Notes under the pieces: generated by a model
The model's database searches: none
What the model saw: the letters and a program-made list of their open reading frames with translations, nothing else
Told to the model about the DNA's origin: nothing
Source of the DNA: SHZI01 sp049290495
GTDB taxonomy: Bacteria > Pseudomonadota > Gammaproteobacteria > Steroidobacterales > GCA-2729495
Assembly (NCBI GenBank): GCA_049290495.1
Contig: JBATNV010000200.1
Coordinates: 62,001-126,000 of the forward strand
Reading direction: 5' to 3'
DNA length: 64,000 nucleotides
Program-made: the position numbers and the translations under genes
Shown here: in pieces, positions 34,382 through 43,412 of the stretch
Position numbering within the stretch: position 1 is the first letter of the stretch
Layout: every line of letters begins with the position of its first letter

Positions 34382-35197
34382 TCATCGCCCTGTTTGACGT
34401 TGCCAGGTGCCATTCAGCTCCCAGTCCCAGGGGATGAAGCGCAGTTCAAAGCCATCGGTGGCGAGCAGCGCAGCGGTTGCCGGGTCGCTCACATAAGTCG
34501 ACATGTACTTCTGCACCGAGCCCGCTGGCTTGATGAATTCTTCCCCGTACCAGTCGAAGATCTTTGAAACGAAAGCGATCTTCTGCTGCACGTCGTAGCG
34601 ATTCCGTGTGCTGTCGTTGATGAAGGTACGTGCCGCAAGATCCAGCTGTTCCTCCAGTTTTTCCGGCACATAGGCGCGACTGGAGAGTCGCGGACAGGAG
34701 ATCGAGGCACAGACGATGGCGAAGTGGATGCGCGGGTCGGCCTCCGGAAGCAGTTGCCGGGTTTCGAGCTCCTGGAGGCTGACCGGTTGACCCATCAACG
34801 CGTACTGCCGGCGCTTGAGGTATGTGTAGCGGGCCAGCCAGGATGAGGGCGTGTAGCCGTCGAGAATGCCGCGGATCGCAAACGCGTTGTAGGCATTGAT
34901 CATGAATGCGCGGCGCGCGGTGCCGCCGTCCAGTTCTGCGGGGCGGGTATCGTCAAGACTGGTCAGAAAGCGTGCAAAGGCCGGATCAGCGTTGATGCCT
35001 GCGTAATCGACAAAGCCCTGTCGCACATTGCGCAGCAGTACCGTGTCAAATTCGCTGTAGTCAGGCGCTGCAGCCTGACTGCCACTCCAGATGAGGCTTA
35101 GCGCCGCAAGGAGAACAATCATGCGCAAACAGCGCGCCGGGGTTCGCAGCCTGTCGAACAGGCCGCCGTAAGATTGAGGGTGCAACATCGGGTGCAT
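34382..35197 (-). CDS. DUF547 domain protein, exported
   Basis: 271 residues. A hydrophobic signal region (about 22-42) precedes a DUF547 domain with the conserved MINAYNAFAI and HFAIVCASISCPRLS elements. DUF547 proteins are related to the papain/transglutaminase fold, and the Cys/His-containing motifs seen here fit that idea, but the activity is unknown. The start is uncertain, with several ATGs in the first 26 codons. It is convergent with glnK; the gap holds a CAGATG/CATCTG hairpin (34350-34366). Confidence 0.8.
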   Translation of the reverse strand: MHPMLHPQSYGGLFDRLRTPARCLRMIVLLAALSLIWSGSQAAAPDYSEFDTVLLRNVRQGFVDYAGINADPAFARFLTSLDDTRPAELDGGTARRAFMINAYNAFAIRGILDGYTPSSWLARYTYLKRRQYALMGQPVSLQELETRQLLPEADPRIHFAIVCASISCPRLSSRAYVPEKLEEQLDLAARTFINDSTRNRYDVQQKIAFVSKIFDWYGEEFIKPAGSVQKYMSTYVSDPATAALLATDGFELRFIPWDWELNGTWQRQTGR

Positions 35198-35253
35198 TCT
35201 AAGCCCAGTCGGTGAGAGTACGTTGTGCCGGCGTTTGCGGATGCGCTACCGCT

Positions 35254-36714
35254 TCAGTTGCGGCTGTCCGAGTCGGGTTGGCTGAGGGGCTTCCCGCCTT
35301 CAGGCGCTTCTGGCGGCGGAGTGGCTTTGGCCTCGATCCGGTAAGCAAATATGTGGCGCAGACTGATGCCCTCGGTTTCTACTGCCACTCCATCCGCATA
35401 ACGCGGCCGGTACAGCGAGCGGCGCACTGCGCTGAGAACGCTCTTGTCGAGCAGTCCGGCCGGGTCTGATTCGACCACCTCTGCCGAGCTCACCTGGCCC
35501 GTTGCGTCGACCGTACATTTCACGACCACATAGCCGGGCTCGAGTTTGCTGCTGGCTGGCAGATTGCGCGCAGATGCGGGGTATACCGTTGGCGGCGCTG
35601 TCCATAACAGCCGAACGGGCCGGGCAAAGTACTCGTCGCGCTGCTCGGCATATTTCTCGTTAGCGGACAGCGTCCGCCAGGCCTCGGCAAAGGCTTCAGC
35701 GGAGGAGTTGCGCTTGCCCCAGACCAGGTACAGGTCGCCGAACTCGACCAGTACACGTGCCCGCTGCACGGGATCTGGCTCCGGCTGCTGATCGATGATG
35801 GTCAGCGCCTTGCGCAGTATCACGCTGCTCATCGGCAGCAGGGTATCGGGTCCCTGCATCGGGTCCAGTCCCGGTGCCTGCAGGGCTTGATCCCGGTAGC
35901 TGTCGGCGATGGCGATCAGGGGCTCTACCAGGGCAGGATCATTTTCGCCCTTGCTGGCGACAATCAGCCGCGCGGTGTCCTGGCGCACCAATCGTGCCGA
36001 CTGCATCTGACCCGTGCGTTCATACCAGTCGCCCAACCTGGACAAGGCCGGCAATAGTTCCGGGCTGTCATTGCCGACGCGATGCGCCATGATCTGCAGT
36101 TGCGCGAGCTGATGGAAATTCGCCTTGTCGATATCTTTCTGGCCGAGGTAGCTCTCGGTGAGTCCGTCACGGGCAGCAAACTGATCAAGATTGTAGAAAC
36201 CCTCGTTCACATGACTGACATGCAGTGCCCGTGCATAACTCTCGGTCGCCTGAACGAACTGTCCGGCCCGCAGGTAGGTCTGGCCGAGACCCATCAGCGG
36301 CGTGCCCAGTTGCGGTGCGACGATCCCCGCGTGCTCTTCCACCAGGGTGACAGCCGCACTGTAGTTGTTCTCGGCGGCGAGCAGATCACCCGCACGTAGC
36401 TGTGCGGTGGCAAGATTGGTCAGCGGCGTCACCAGTGCCACGGTGTCGTCGCCATCCAGCTCGCGGGTTAATTGCAGGACTTCAAAGGCTGCCGGTACGG
36501 CATCGGCTGGCCGGTCTTCCTCCAGCAGGCGCAGCATTCTCTGGTAAGCAGCGGAGCGCCGTTCTGCGGGTGTTGCTGACAATGGTGCTGGCGGGGTGAC
36601 GCTGGTTTCCTCCGCCGATGCCGCATAGCTCCAGAGGCCCATGACGGCCCAGCTCATGGCCATGATGAGGCCGACCATGCTTCGCACCACGGGCACCCGG
36701 TAGTTCTGGTACAT
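35254..36714 (-). CDS. Periplasmic TPR protein with TonB C-terminal domain
   Basis: 486 residues. A signal or anchor segment (about 11-35) is followed by helical repeats resembling TPRs (about 50-360), then a TonB-like C-terminal domain containing GYVVVKCTVDATGQV and RRSLYRPRYADG. The long Pro-rich spacer of classical TonB is absent and no exbBD is near, so it is more likely a periplasmic adaptor using the TonB fold than an energy transducer. It is divergent from msrA. Confidence 0.8.
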   Translation of the reverse strand: MYQNYRVPVVRSMVGLIMAMSWAVMGLWSYAASAEETSVTPPAPLSATPAERRSAAYQRMLRLLEEDRPADAVPAAFEVLQLTRELDGDDTVALVTPLTNLATAQLRAGDLLAAENNYSAAVTLVEEHAGIVAPQLGTPLMGLGQTYLRAGQFVQATESYARALHVSHVNEGFYNLDQFAARDGLTESYLGQKDIDKANFHQLAQLQIMAHRVGNDSPELLPALSRLGDWYERTGQMQSARLVRQDTARLIVASKGENDPALVEPLIAIADSYRDQALQAPGLDPMQGPDTLLPMSSVILRKALTIIDQQPEPDPVQRARVLVEFGDLYLVWGKRNSSAEAFAEAWRTLSANEKYAEQRDEYFARPVRLLWTAPPTVYPASARNLPASSKLEPGYVVVKCTVDATGQVSSAEVVESDPAGLLDKSVLSAVRRSLYRPRYADGVAVETEGISLRHIFAYRIEAKATPPPEAPEGGKPLSQPDSDSRN

Positions 36715-36768
36715 GCAGGCAAATTACCAATTCCCGAAGCCTGTGCATATCGGGTAGGGTGTAGGGGT

Positions 36769-37335
36769 ATGGAAGCTGCCGACAAACATTTCATCAAGGG
36801 AACCCCGCTGCTGCCGCCCTTTCCTGAGTCGCTGAGGTTGGCGATGTTCGGGATGGGCTGTTTTTGGGGTGCGGAGCGCCGCTTCTGGCAGTTGCCAGGT
36901 GTGTGGACCACGGCCGTCGGTTACTCGGCAGGCAAAACAGCGAATCCGGACTACAAGCAGGTCTGCTCGGGGCGTACCGGACACAGCGAGGTCGTGCGTG
37001 TGGTCTATGACCCGGCGTTGATCAGTTATGCGCAACTGCTGACGGTTTTCTGGGAATCGCATGATCCGACCCAGGGTATGCGCCAGGGTAACGATGTAGG
37101 GACGCAGTACCGATCCGGTATCTACTGGTATGACGATGAGCAGCGTGATGCTGCCCGTGACTCGGCACAGCGCTTTGGAGAGCGACTGGCCGCGGGCGGT
37201 TTCGGCCCGGTAACGACCGAAATCAGCGCCGCTGGCGAGTTCTGGTACGCCGAGGACTATCACCAGCAATACCTGGCCAAAAACCCGGGTGGCTACTGCG
37301 GTCTTGGCAGTACCGGGATCAAATGTGCGGAATGA
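36769..37335 (+). CDS. msrA: Peptide methionine (S)-S-oxide reductase
   Basis: Repairs oxidised methionine in proteins. The catalytic Cys is in MGCFWGAE (about residue 29), with YxxGxxxNPxYxxVCSGxTGHxE and GNDVGTQYRS following the family pattern. At 188 residues it is full length for the single-domain enzyme. No msrB is fused or adjacent. The ATG lies 54 bp from the divergent TonB-like gene. Confidence 0.95.
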   Translation: MEAADKHFIKGTPLLPPFPESLRLAMFGMGCFWGAERRFWQLPGVWTTAVGYSAGKTANPDYKQVCSGRTGHSEVVRVVYDPALISYAQLLTVFWESHDPTQGMRQGNDVGTQYRSGIYWYDDEQRDAARDSAQRFGERLAAGGFGPVTTEISAAGEFWYAEDYHQQYLAKNPGGYCGLGSTGIKCAE

Positions 37336-37408
37336 CCAAAAACGGTCTCTGGAAGTGTGACCGCTTGCACGCGCTGCCGTGACGCACTGAATACCATGCG
37401 GGATATAG

Positions 37409-38770
37409 ATGCCGGGCTGTAGCCGGCCGCTGGAATCCCGTGTGCAGCCGAAACGACTAAAGATCGAAACCGCCAACCTCCAGTACGGCATGTATGTGGC
37501 CCAGCTCGACCGTCCGTGGCTCGAGACGCCGTTTCTTCTCAAGGGCTTTGAGATCCGTGACGCAAAGGATCTGCAGCAGCTCCGTCAGTTCTGCAAGCAT
37601 GTATATGTAGACGCAAGCCAGGGCTCGCTGCCGGAAGAAAAAGTCCTGGATGCACGGCGCAAGGAAGAACACTACGCCAGCGTGCTGGGCGCTCCTGCGA
37701 CTCGCCGCGAGCATGCGGCAAAGGCAGGGCTGGCACGACGACTCATCGATACGCTCGGCCGACTGGACCGGAACGGTGTGCTGACGAAATTCCTGCCCAC
37801 GCCACGGTACAGAAATGCTGTGCCAATCCGCCAGGAAGCGCCAAGGGCCGCAGAGGCCTACGACAACGCAGCTCGCATTCTCAATGAGATGCTTGAGCAG
37901 TTTCCACAGGTCAAGAAGCTTGATGCCGAACGCCTGCAGCAAGCCATCATCCCGTTGGTTGCGAGTATTCTTCGCAACCAGGATGCGATGGCCTGGCTGG
38001 TATGTTTGCGGAAGAGGGATGCAAACAGTCCACTCCGGCAGATCGGCAGCGCCGTGTGGGCAGCGATACTCGGCCGGCATCTGGGCTTTGAGCGCAGTGC
38101 AATCGAAACGCTGGCGCTCGGTGGCCTGTTACTCGATCTGGGTAATGCACGGATTCCCCAGAGCATCATTCTCAAGCAAGGTCCGCTCGAAGAGATCGAG
38201 CAGAAAATCATTCGCAAGCATGTGGCGCTGGGCCTGGAGATGGTACGCACCACGCCAGGACTGAACGCCGACGTCATCGCGATGCTGCAGCACCATCATG
38301 AGCGCAACGACGGCTCCGGCTATCCCAAGGCTCTGGCTGGTGCTGATATACCGGTTTTCGGCCGCATTGCTGGTTTGGTGGACTGCTTCGATGCGATGAC
38401 CACCAAGCGCCCCTATGCACCGGCCCGGTCGGCATACGATGCAGTACGGGAACTCAACAGTCTGTCCGGAACCCTGTTCCAGAAAGAACTCGTTGAACAG
38501 TTTGTACAGGCAATCGGCATGTTTCCGACCGGGTGCCTGGTTGAACTGAATACCGGCGAGATCGCAGTCGTGACGGCACAAAACCGGGTGCAGCGATTGC
38601 GTCCAATGCTCAGGCTGCTCAGCAATCCCGACAAGACCCCCCTGACGGCACAGAAGACACTCAATCTGGGCAAACCGCGCGGAAGACGCACTGACAGTGA
38701 TTCGCACTGGATCGTCCGTGGGCTTGATCCTGGTGCTTTCGGACTCGATCCCAAAGACTTCTTCGACTGA
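37409..38770 (+). CDS. DUF3391 plus HD-GYP-like protein lacking the HD histidine
   Basis: 453 residues. The N-terminal DUF3391 (about 20-110; LQYGMYVAQLDRPW) precedes an HD-GYP domain (about 190-400). In active c-di-GMP phosphodiesterases the core reads LHDIGK; here it is LLLDLGN, so the His of HD and the Lys are both replaced. The later ligands persist (RKHVALG, HHHERNDGSGYP, DCFDAMTTKRPY). It is probably a binder or regulator rather than an enzyme, or an enzyme with altered metal chemistry. The start is uncertain (ATG 37409 or GTG 37442). Confidence 0.85.
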   Translation: MPGCSRPLESRVQPKRLKIETANLQYGMYVAQLDRPWLETPFLLKGFEIRDAKDLQQLRQFCKHVYVDASQGSLPEEKVLDARRKEEHYASVLGAPATRREHAAKAGLARRLIDTLGRLDRNGVLTKFLPTPRYRNAVPIRQEAPRAAEAYDNAARILNEMLEQFPQVKKLDAERLQQAIIPLVASILRNQDAMAWLVCLRKRDANSPLRQIGSAVWAAILGRHLGFERSAIETLALGGLLLDLGNARIPQSIILKQGPLEEIEQKIIRKHVALGLEMVRTTPGLNADVIAMLQHHHERNDGSGYPKALAGADIPVFGRIAGLVDCFDAMTTKRPYAPARSAYDAVRELNSLSGTLFQKELVEQFVQAIGMFPTGCLVELNTGEIAVVTAQNRVQRLRPMLRLLSNPDKTPLTAQKTLNLGKPRGRRTDSDSHWIVRGLDPGAFGLDPKDFFD

Positions 38771-38795
38771 CCGCCGGCGCCTGCTGCGCTCCCCG

Positions 38796-38801
38796 TATAA
38801 T
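38796..38801 (+). promoter_or_regulatory. Candidate -10 box upstream of the MacA-like operon
   Basis: TATAAT, 39 bp before the GTG start of the adaptor gene. No convincing -35 is at 16-18 bp. The 69-bp gap otherwise holds a GAGGAG ribosome site. Confidence 0.4.
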
Positions 38802-38839
38802 CGACCGGTCCCATTGCCGGCATCGAGGAGCGAAACCGC

Positions 38840-39982
38840 GTGAGCAGTCGTCGTCTGCGCCAGATACTGATCGTCCTTCTCCTGCTGGCCGCTGTCGCGT
38901 TGCTGGTCTGGTATCTCGGTCGCCCGAAGCCGGTGCCGGTCACGCTCGCAACCGTTGAAAGCGGTTCGGTGCTCGCCACCGTTTCCAACACCCGCGCCGG
39001 CACCGTTGAGGCCTGCCAGCGGGCACGTCTTGCGCCGCCGATGGGCGGGCAGATCGCCAGGCTGCCTTTCAAGGAGGGTGATCGCGTCAAGGCAGGCGAT
39101 ATATTGGTTGAACTCTGGAACCAGGATATGCGTGCCCAGGTCCTGCAGGCCGAGCGCGACGCCGTGGCGACCCGCAGCCTGGCGCAGGAGGCCTGCGTCA
39201 TGGCCGAGGTGGCAAAGAAGAATGCGGTCCGTATCCGGCAACTTCGCCCGCAGGGGCTGGTTTCCGAAGGCGACCTGGAGAAGGCTGTTGGCGATGCAGA
39301 TGCGCGTGCTGCCGCGTGTGATGCGGCGCGCGACCAGGGAAAGGTCAGCCAGGCACGCGTCGACGTGTCGCGAGCCAGCCTTGAGCGCACTTTCCTGCGT
39401 GCACCTTTTCCCGGCGTGATTGCGGAGATCAACGGTAAAGTCGGTGAATTCGTCACGCCGTCGCCGGTCGGCATTCCCACGCCGCCGACCGTAGACCTTG
39501 TCGATGGCAGTTGTCTTTATATTTCCGCACCGATCGATGAGGTAGATGCACCTGCGGTTCGTGCGGGTCAGCGCGCGCTGATCACGCTGGATGCTTTCCC
39601 GAAGCAGCGCTTTCCTGGTCACGTCCGGCGTGTCGCGCCGTACGTGCTGGAAGCCGAGAAGCAGGCGCGCACCGTTGGTATTGAAGCCGAGATTGAGGAC
39701 CCGGAGAAATACAGTCTGCTACCTGGCTATAGCGCAGATGTCGAGATCATCATTGAGAACCGGGAGAATGTGCTGCGCATTCCCACGCAGGCTTTGATCG
39801 AGGGCAGGCGTGTGCTGGTCCTTGATCCCGCTACCGGCATCCTGCATTCGCGTGATGTTGAGCGCGGCGTTTCAAACTGGGAATACACGGAGATCAGGTC
39901 TGGCCTCAAGGCAGGCGACAAGGTGGTGACCTCCATTGACCGTGAAGGTGTGGCCGACGGTGTCGCCGCAGTTGAGGAGTAG
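38840..39982 (+). CDS. MacA/HlyD-type periplasmic adaptor
   Basis: Membrane-fusion protein of 380 residues. One N-terminal helix (about 9-27) is followed by a biotinyl-lipoyl-like half (GGQIARLPFKEGDRVKAGD), an alpha-helical hairpin (about 95-180), the second lipoyl half and a beta-barrel (to about 330). It would connect the ABC pair downstream to an outer-membrane channel. GTG start with GAGGAG upstream. The substrate is unknown. Confidence 0.88.
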   Translation: MSSRRLRQILIVLLLLAAVALLVWYLGRPKPVPVTLATVESGSVLATVSNTRAGTVEACQRARLAPPMGGQIARLPFKEGDRVKAGDILVELWNQDMRAQVLQAERDAVATRSLAQEACVMAEVAKKNAVRIRQLRPQGLVSEGDLEKAVGDADARAAACDAARDQGKVSQARVDVSRASLERTFLRAPFPGVIAEINGKVGEFVTPSPVGIPTPPTVDLVDGSCLYISAPIDEVDAPAVRAGQRALITLDAFPKQRFPGHVRRVAPYVLEAEKQARTVGIEAEIEDPEKYSLLPGYSADVEIIIENRENVLRIPTQALIEGRRVLVLDPATGILHSRDVERGVSNWEYTEIRSGLKAGDKVVTSIDREGVADGVAAVEE

Positions 39983-40001
39983 TCCGGCGTCGGACGCAGC
40001 T

Positions 40002-40679
40002 GTGATTCTGCGTCTTGAGCAGTTGACGCGGGTCTTTGCAGTTGGCGACCAGTTTGTACGTGCCCTCGACGGCGTTGATCTCGACATCGGCGCCGGCGAA
40101 TACATCTCGCTGATGGGGCCCTCGGGTTCCGGCAAGTCCACCCTGCTGAATGTCCTCGGTCTGCTTGACCGGCCGAGCTCGGGTGAATACTGGCTGGCCG
40201 GTGAGCAGACCTCGACGATGAGCGATGATCGCCTGGCCGATACCCGGCAGCGCGAGATCGGCTTCGTGTTCCAGTTCTTTCACCTGATTCACCGCATGAC
40301 CGCTGTGGAGAACGTGGAATTGCCGATGATGCTGGCCGGCGTGTCGATGGCCGAACGCCGCAGCCGCGCTCACGAAGCGCTGCGACGCATGGGGCTTGAG
40401 TCGCGCGTCGACCATCGTTCAAACCAGCTTTCTGGCGGTGAGCGACAGCGGGTTGCGATCGCCCGCGCGATCGTCATGCAGCCGAAGATCCTGCTGGCCG
40501 ATGAGCCGACCGGCAATCTCGACAGTGTCTCCGGCGGCGAAGTCGTGAAAATCGTCGAAGCCCTGCACGATGAAGGCCTGACGCTGGTGGTCGTCACCCA
40601 CGACCAGGCGATCGGCAGCCGCGCACACCGTCGCCTGCTGATGCGCGACGGGAAGATCGTGCAGGACGTCAGCGGATGA
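40002..40679 (+). CDS. MacB/LolD-type ABC ATPase
   Basis: ATPase of about 226 residues with Walker A GPSGSGKST, signature LSGGERQRVAIARAI and Walker B ILLADEPTGNLD, the pattern of the MacB/LolD family. The start is uncertain: I use the GTG at 40002 just before ILRLEQLTRVF; upstream GTG/TTG codons overlapping the adaptor gene are possible. It overlaps the first permease by 4 nt. Confidence 0.88.
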   Translation: MILRLEQLTRVFAVGDQFVRALDGVDLDIGAGEYISLMGPSGSGKSTLLNVLGLLDRPSSGEYWLAGEQTSTMSDDRLADTRQREIGFVFQFFHLIHRMTAVENVELPMMLAGVSMAERRSRAHEALRRMGLESRVDHRSNQLSGGERQRVAIARAIVMQPKILLADEPTGNLDSVSGGEVVKIVEALHDEGLTLVVVTHDQAIGSRAHRRLLMRDGKIVQDVSG

Positions 40680-41884
40680 AATTTGCCGACCGCCACCGGG
40701 TGGCCTTCGGGGCGCTGGCACGGGCGCCGTTACGGACGGCGATGCTGTTGCTGGCCACGGCCATCGGTGTCGCGGCTGTGCTGGTACTGACCGCACTCGG
40801 TGAGGCTGCGCGTCATTACATCGCCGATCAATTCCAGTCGCTCGGCACGGATCTGCTGGTCGTTATGCCGGGGCGTACTGAAACGACCGGCGGCGGTGCC
40901 GGCATGATGTCGGGGGCGACGCCGCGCGACATCACGCTCGACGATGCCCGCGCCCTGCTGCGGAGTTCTGCAATCGAGACCATCGCGCCGGTAGTAGTCG
41001 GTGAAAGTTCGGTGTCGGTAGGCGCGCTCGAGCGCGACGTCACGATCATGGGCACGACGGCCGGCTACGCAACCATCCGTCACTGGACCATGGCCAGCGG
41101 CGAGTTTCTGCCGGATGTCGATATGGACCAGGAGTCGCCGGTCTGCGTGGTCGGCAGCACCATCGGACTCGAGCTGTTTCGTGGCGAACCCCCGGTTGGG
41201 CGCTGGTTGCGGGTCGGTGACCGTCGCTGCCGTGTGGCCGGCGTGCTTGCAAAACAGGGCGTCTCCCTGATGGTCGATATCGATACGGTGGTGATGATCC
41301 CCGTCGCGATGGCGCAGAGTTTGTTCAATTCGGCTGGACTGTTCCGTGTACTGATACAGGCGCGCAGCCGTGATGTCATGCCGTCGGCCAAGCGCTTCGT
41401 CCTTGCAACGTTCAAGGCGCGACATCACGGCGAAGAAGATGTAACCGTGATCACGCAGGATGCGGTGCTACAGACCTTCGACGGCATACTCGGTGCGCTG
41501 ACCCTGGCGCTGGCTGGCATCGCCGCCATCAGTCTGCTCGTTGCGGGCATTCTGATCATGAACGTCATGCTGGTCGCCGTCAGTCAGCGCACGCAGGAGA
41601 TCGGCCTGCTGAAGGCGCTGGGTGCACGCCAGAGTCAGGTGCTCGCGCTGTTTCTCACTGAGGCGCTCTATCTCGCGCTGCTTGGCGCCCTGGTTGGTGT
41701 GCTGATCGGTTTTGCAGGCGTGTGGCTGCTTGGCACGCTCTATCCCGACTTCATATTCCGGCCACCGCTATGGGCAGTGGCCGGCGCGGTGCTGCTGTCC
41801 ATGAGCTGTGGGATGCTGTTCGGTATCCTGCCCGCCCGGCGTGCGGCGCGTCTCGATCCGGTTGCGGCGCTTGCCAGGCGCTGA
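40676..41884 (+). CDS. MacB-type ABC permease 1
   Basis: 402 residues with the MacB plan: one N-terminal helix (about 19-40), a large periplasmic domain (about 45-270) and three C-terminal helices forming the FtsX domain. A conserved loop reads RTQEIGLLKALGARQSQV. It is followed 12 bp later by a paralogous permease, so the transporter is probably a heterodimer. Confidence 0.88.
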   Translation: MKFADRHRVAFGALARAPLRTAMLLLATAIGVAAVLVLTALGEAARHYIADQFQSLGTDLLVVMPGRTETTGGGAGMMSGATPRDITLDDARALLRSSAIETIAPVVVGESSVSVGALERDVTIMGTTAGYATIRHWTMASGEFLPDVDMDQESPVCVVGSTIGLELFRGEPPVGRWLRVGDRRCRVAGVLAKQGVSLMVDIDTVVMIPVAMAQSLFNSAGLFRVLIQARSRDVMPSAKRFVLATFKARHHGEEDVTVITQDAVLQTFDGILGALTLALAGIAAISLLVAGILIMNVMLVAVSQRTQEIGLLKALGARQSQVLALFLTEALYLALLGALVGVLIGFAGVWLLGTLYPDFIFRPPLWAVAGAVLLSMSCGMLFGILPARRAARLDPVAALARR

Positions 41885-41896
41885 GCGGTATACGAC

Positions 41897-43096
41897 GTGC
41901 GCCTCGCTGAACTCATCCGCTTTACCACCAGGTCGGCGGTATCCCATCGTCTGCGCAGCGTACTGACTGCGCTCGGCATTGCGATCGGTGTTGCGGCCGT
42001 GTTGCTGCTGACCTCGATCGGCGAAGGCCTGCACAAGTACATGCTCACGCAGTTCACGCAGTTTGGTACCAACATCATCAGTGTCAATCCAGGCAAGGCC
42101 AAGACCTTCGGCATGCCAACCGGTGTGCTTAATTCGGTCCGGCCGCTGAACCTCGACGATGCGGAGGCACTCAAGCGTGTGCCGCATGTGCGCTCGACCC
42201 TGCCACTCGTACAGGGAAGCGCATCGGTAGTGAGTGGCGGGCGTGAGCGCAAGGTGATCGTCAGCGGTACGGGTTCCGAGATGACCGCGACGCTGTCTTT
42301 CCGCGTGGCACTTGGCAATTTTCTGCCGGCCGACAACCCTAAGACGCCACGTGCGTATGCGGTGCTCGGCAGCAAGGTGCGCAGCGAGCTCTTCGATGAG
42401 CGCAACCCGCTCGGTGAGCGGGTCCGCATCGGCGGGCAGCGCTATACCGTGATCGGTGTGATGGAATCAAAAGGCACGATGTTTGGTTTCGACCTCGATG
42501 ACGCGGTCTACATCCCGGTTGCCAAGGGCCTGGAACTGTTCAACCGGGAAGGCCTCTTCGAGATCGATGTCATGTACGAGGAGGGTGCGCCGGTCGATGA
42601 GGTGGTCGAGGGTATCCGCCGTGTGCTGATCGCCCGGCATGGCAGTGAAGACTTCACGATCACGACGCAGCAGGAAATGATGAATGTGCTCGGCTCGGTG
42701 CTGGACGTCATTACCTTTGCGGTCGGCGCCCTGGGTGGGATCTCGATGCTCGTGGGTGGCGTGGGTATCTTCACGATAATGACCATCGCGGTGCGCGAAC
42801 GGACCGCTGAGATTGGACTGCTGCAGGCCGTTGGCGCGCACCGGCGGCAGATCCGCAATATCTTTCTGGGCGAATCGATGGTCCTGGCGGCGATCGGTGG
42901 TTTTAGCGGCATCGCGCTTGGCTTTCTGATCATCGGGCTGTTAAGTCTGCTGGTGCCGGCCCTGCCGATCAGTCCGTCCTGGCCCTACATGCTGGCAGCC
43001 GTGCTGGTCGCCATGGTGATCGGACTCATTGCAGGCGTGCTGCCGGCGTGGCGGGCAGCGCAACTTGATCCGGTGGAGTCGCTGCGGGCGGAGTAG
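41897..43096 (+). CDS. MacB-type ABC permease 2
   Basis: 399 residues, the same layout as the preceding permease. The N-terminal helix carries LRSVLTALGIAIGVAAVLLL and the FtsX loop reads RTAEIGLLQAVGAHRRQI. It completes an adaptor-ATPase-permease-permease operon. Its last 71 bp overlap the end of a minus-strand gene. Confidence 0.88.
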   Translation: MRLAELIRFTTRSAVSHRLRSVLTALGIAIGVAAVLLLTSIGEGLHKYMLTQFTQFGTNIISVNPGKAKTFGMPTGVLNSVRPLNLDDAEALKRVPHVRSTLPLVQGSASVVSGGRERKVIVSGTGSEMTATLSFRVALGNFLPADNPKTPRAYAVLGSKVRSELFDERNPLGERVRIGGQRYTVIGVMESKGTMFGFDLDDAVYIPVAKGLELFNREGLFEIDVMYEEGAPVDEVVEGIRRVLIARHGSEDFTITTQQEMMNVLGSVLDVITFAVGALGGISMLVGGVGIFTIMTIAVRERTAEIGLLQAVGAHRRQIRNIFLGESMVLAAIGGFSGIALGFLIIGLLSLLVPALPISPSWPYMLAAVLVAMVIGLIAGVLPAWRAAQLDPVESLRAE

Positions 43097-43412
43097 ATGC
43101 AGGTGCACCACCAGGCTCATACCCCAGCCGACGCAGGCAAGCGGCAATATGGGGCTCAGTGGCATCAAGACTGAGCGCCCGGCTGGCCTTTCCGGTATGC
43201 CGGAACTGACAGCCATGCAGGGCTTCCTCGTATGTCCGCGACGGGGACGCTGAATCAACGGATGCCACGCGCGATGCCGTACATCCAGACACAGTAACCG
43301 CCATCAGAACGGCCAACATAGTCCGGTAAGGCGCTTTCCAGCCCCACATCGCCTGGCCCGCGAATTTACCGACCGACAATACCGCGTACACAAATGCCCT
43401 GATCAACTTCAT
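43026..43412 (-). CDS. Putative small lipoprotein downstream of czcA
   Basis: 128 residues from an ATG that overlaps the czcA stop (ATGA), which suggests coupled translation. A hydrophobic stretch ends in VSGC (about residue 44), a plausible lipobox; an internal Met (residue 22) would give a more normal signal length. The mature part has YEEALHGCQFRHTG and AACLRRLGYEP, with a Pro/Ala-rich tail. The tail codes across the end of the opposing permease gene. No family was recognised. Confidence 0.5.
   Translation of the reverse strand: MKLIRAFVYAVLSVGKFAGQAMWGWKAPYRTMLAVLMAVTVSGCTASRVASVDSASPSRTYEEALHGCQFRHTGKASRALSLDATEPHIAACLRRLGYEPGGAPASTPPAATPPDQVALPATPAARLQ

Noticed and set aside
38129..39622. 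Long minus-strand ORF (497 codons) across the HD-GYP and adaptor genes
   Set aside because: It spans two well-supported plus-strand genes and is low in hydrophobic order and rich in Arg/His, a typical GC-rich antisense artefact.
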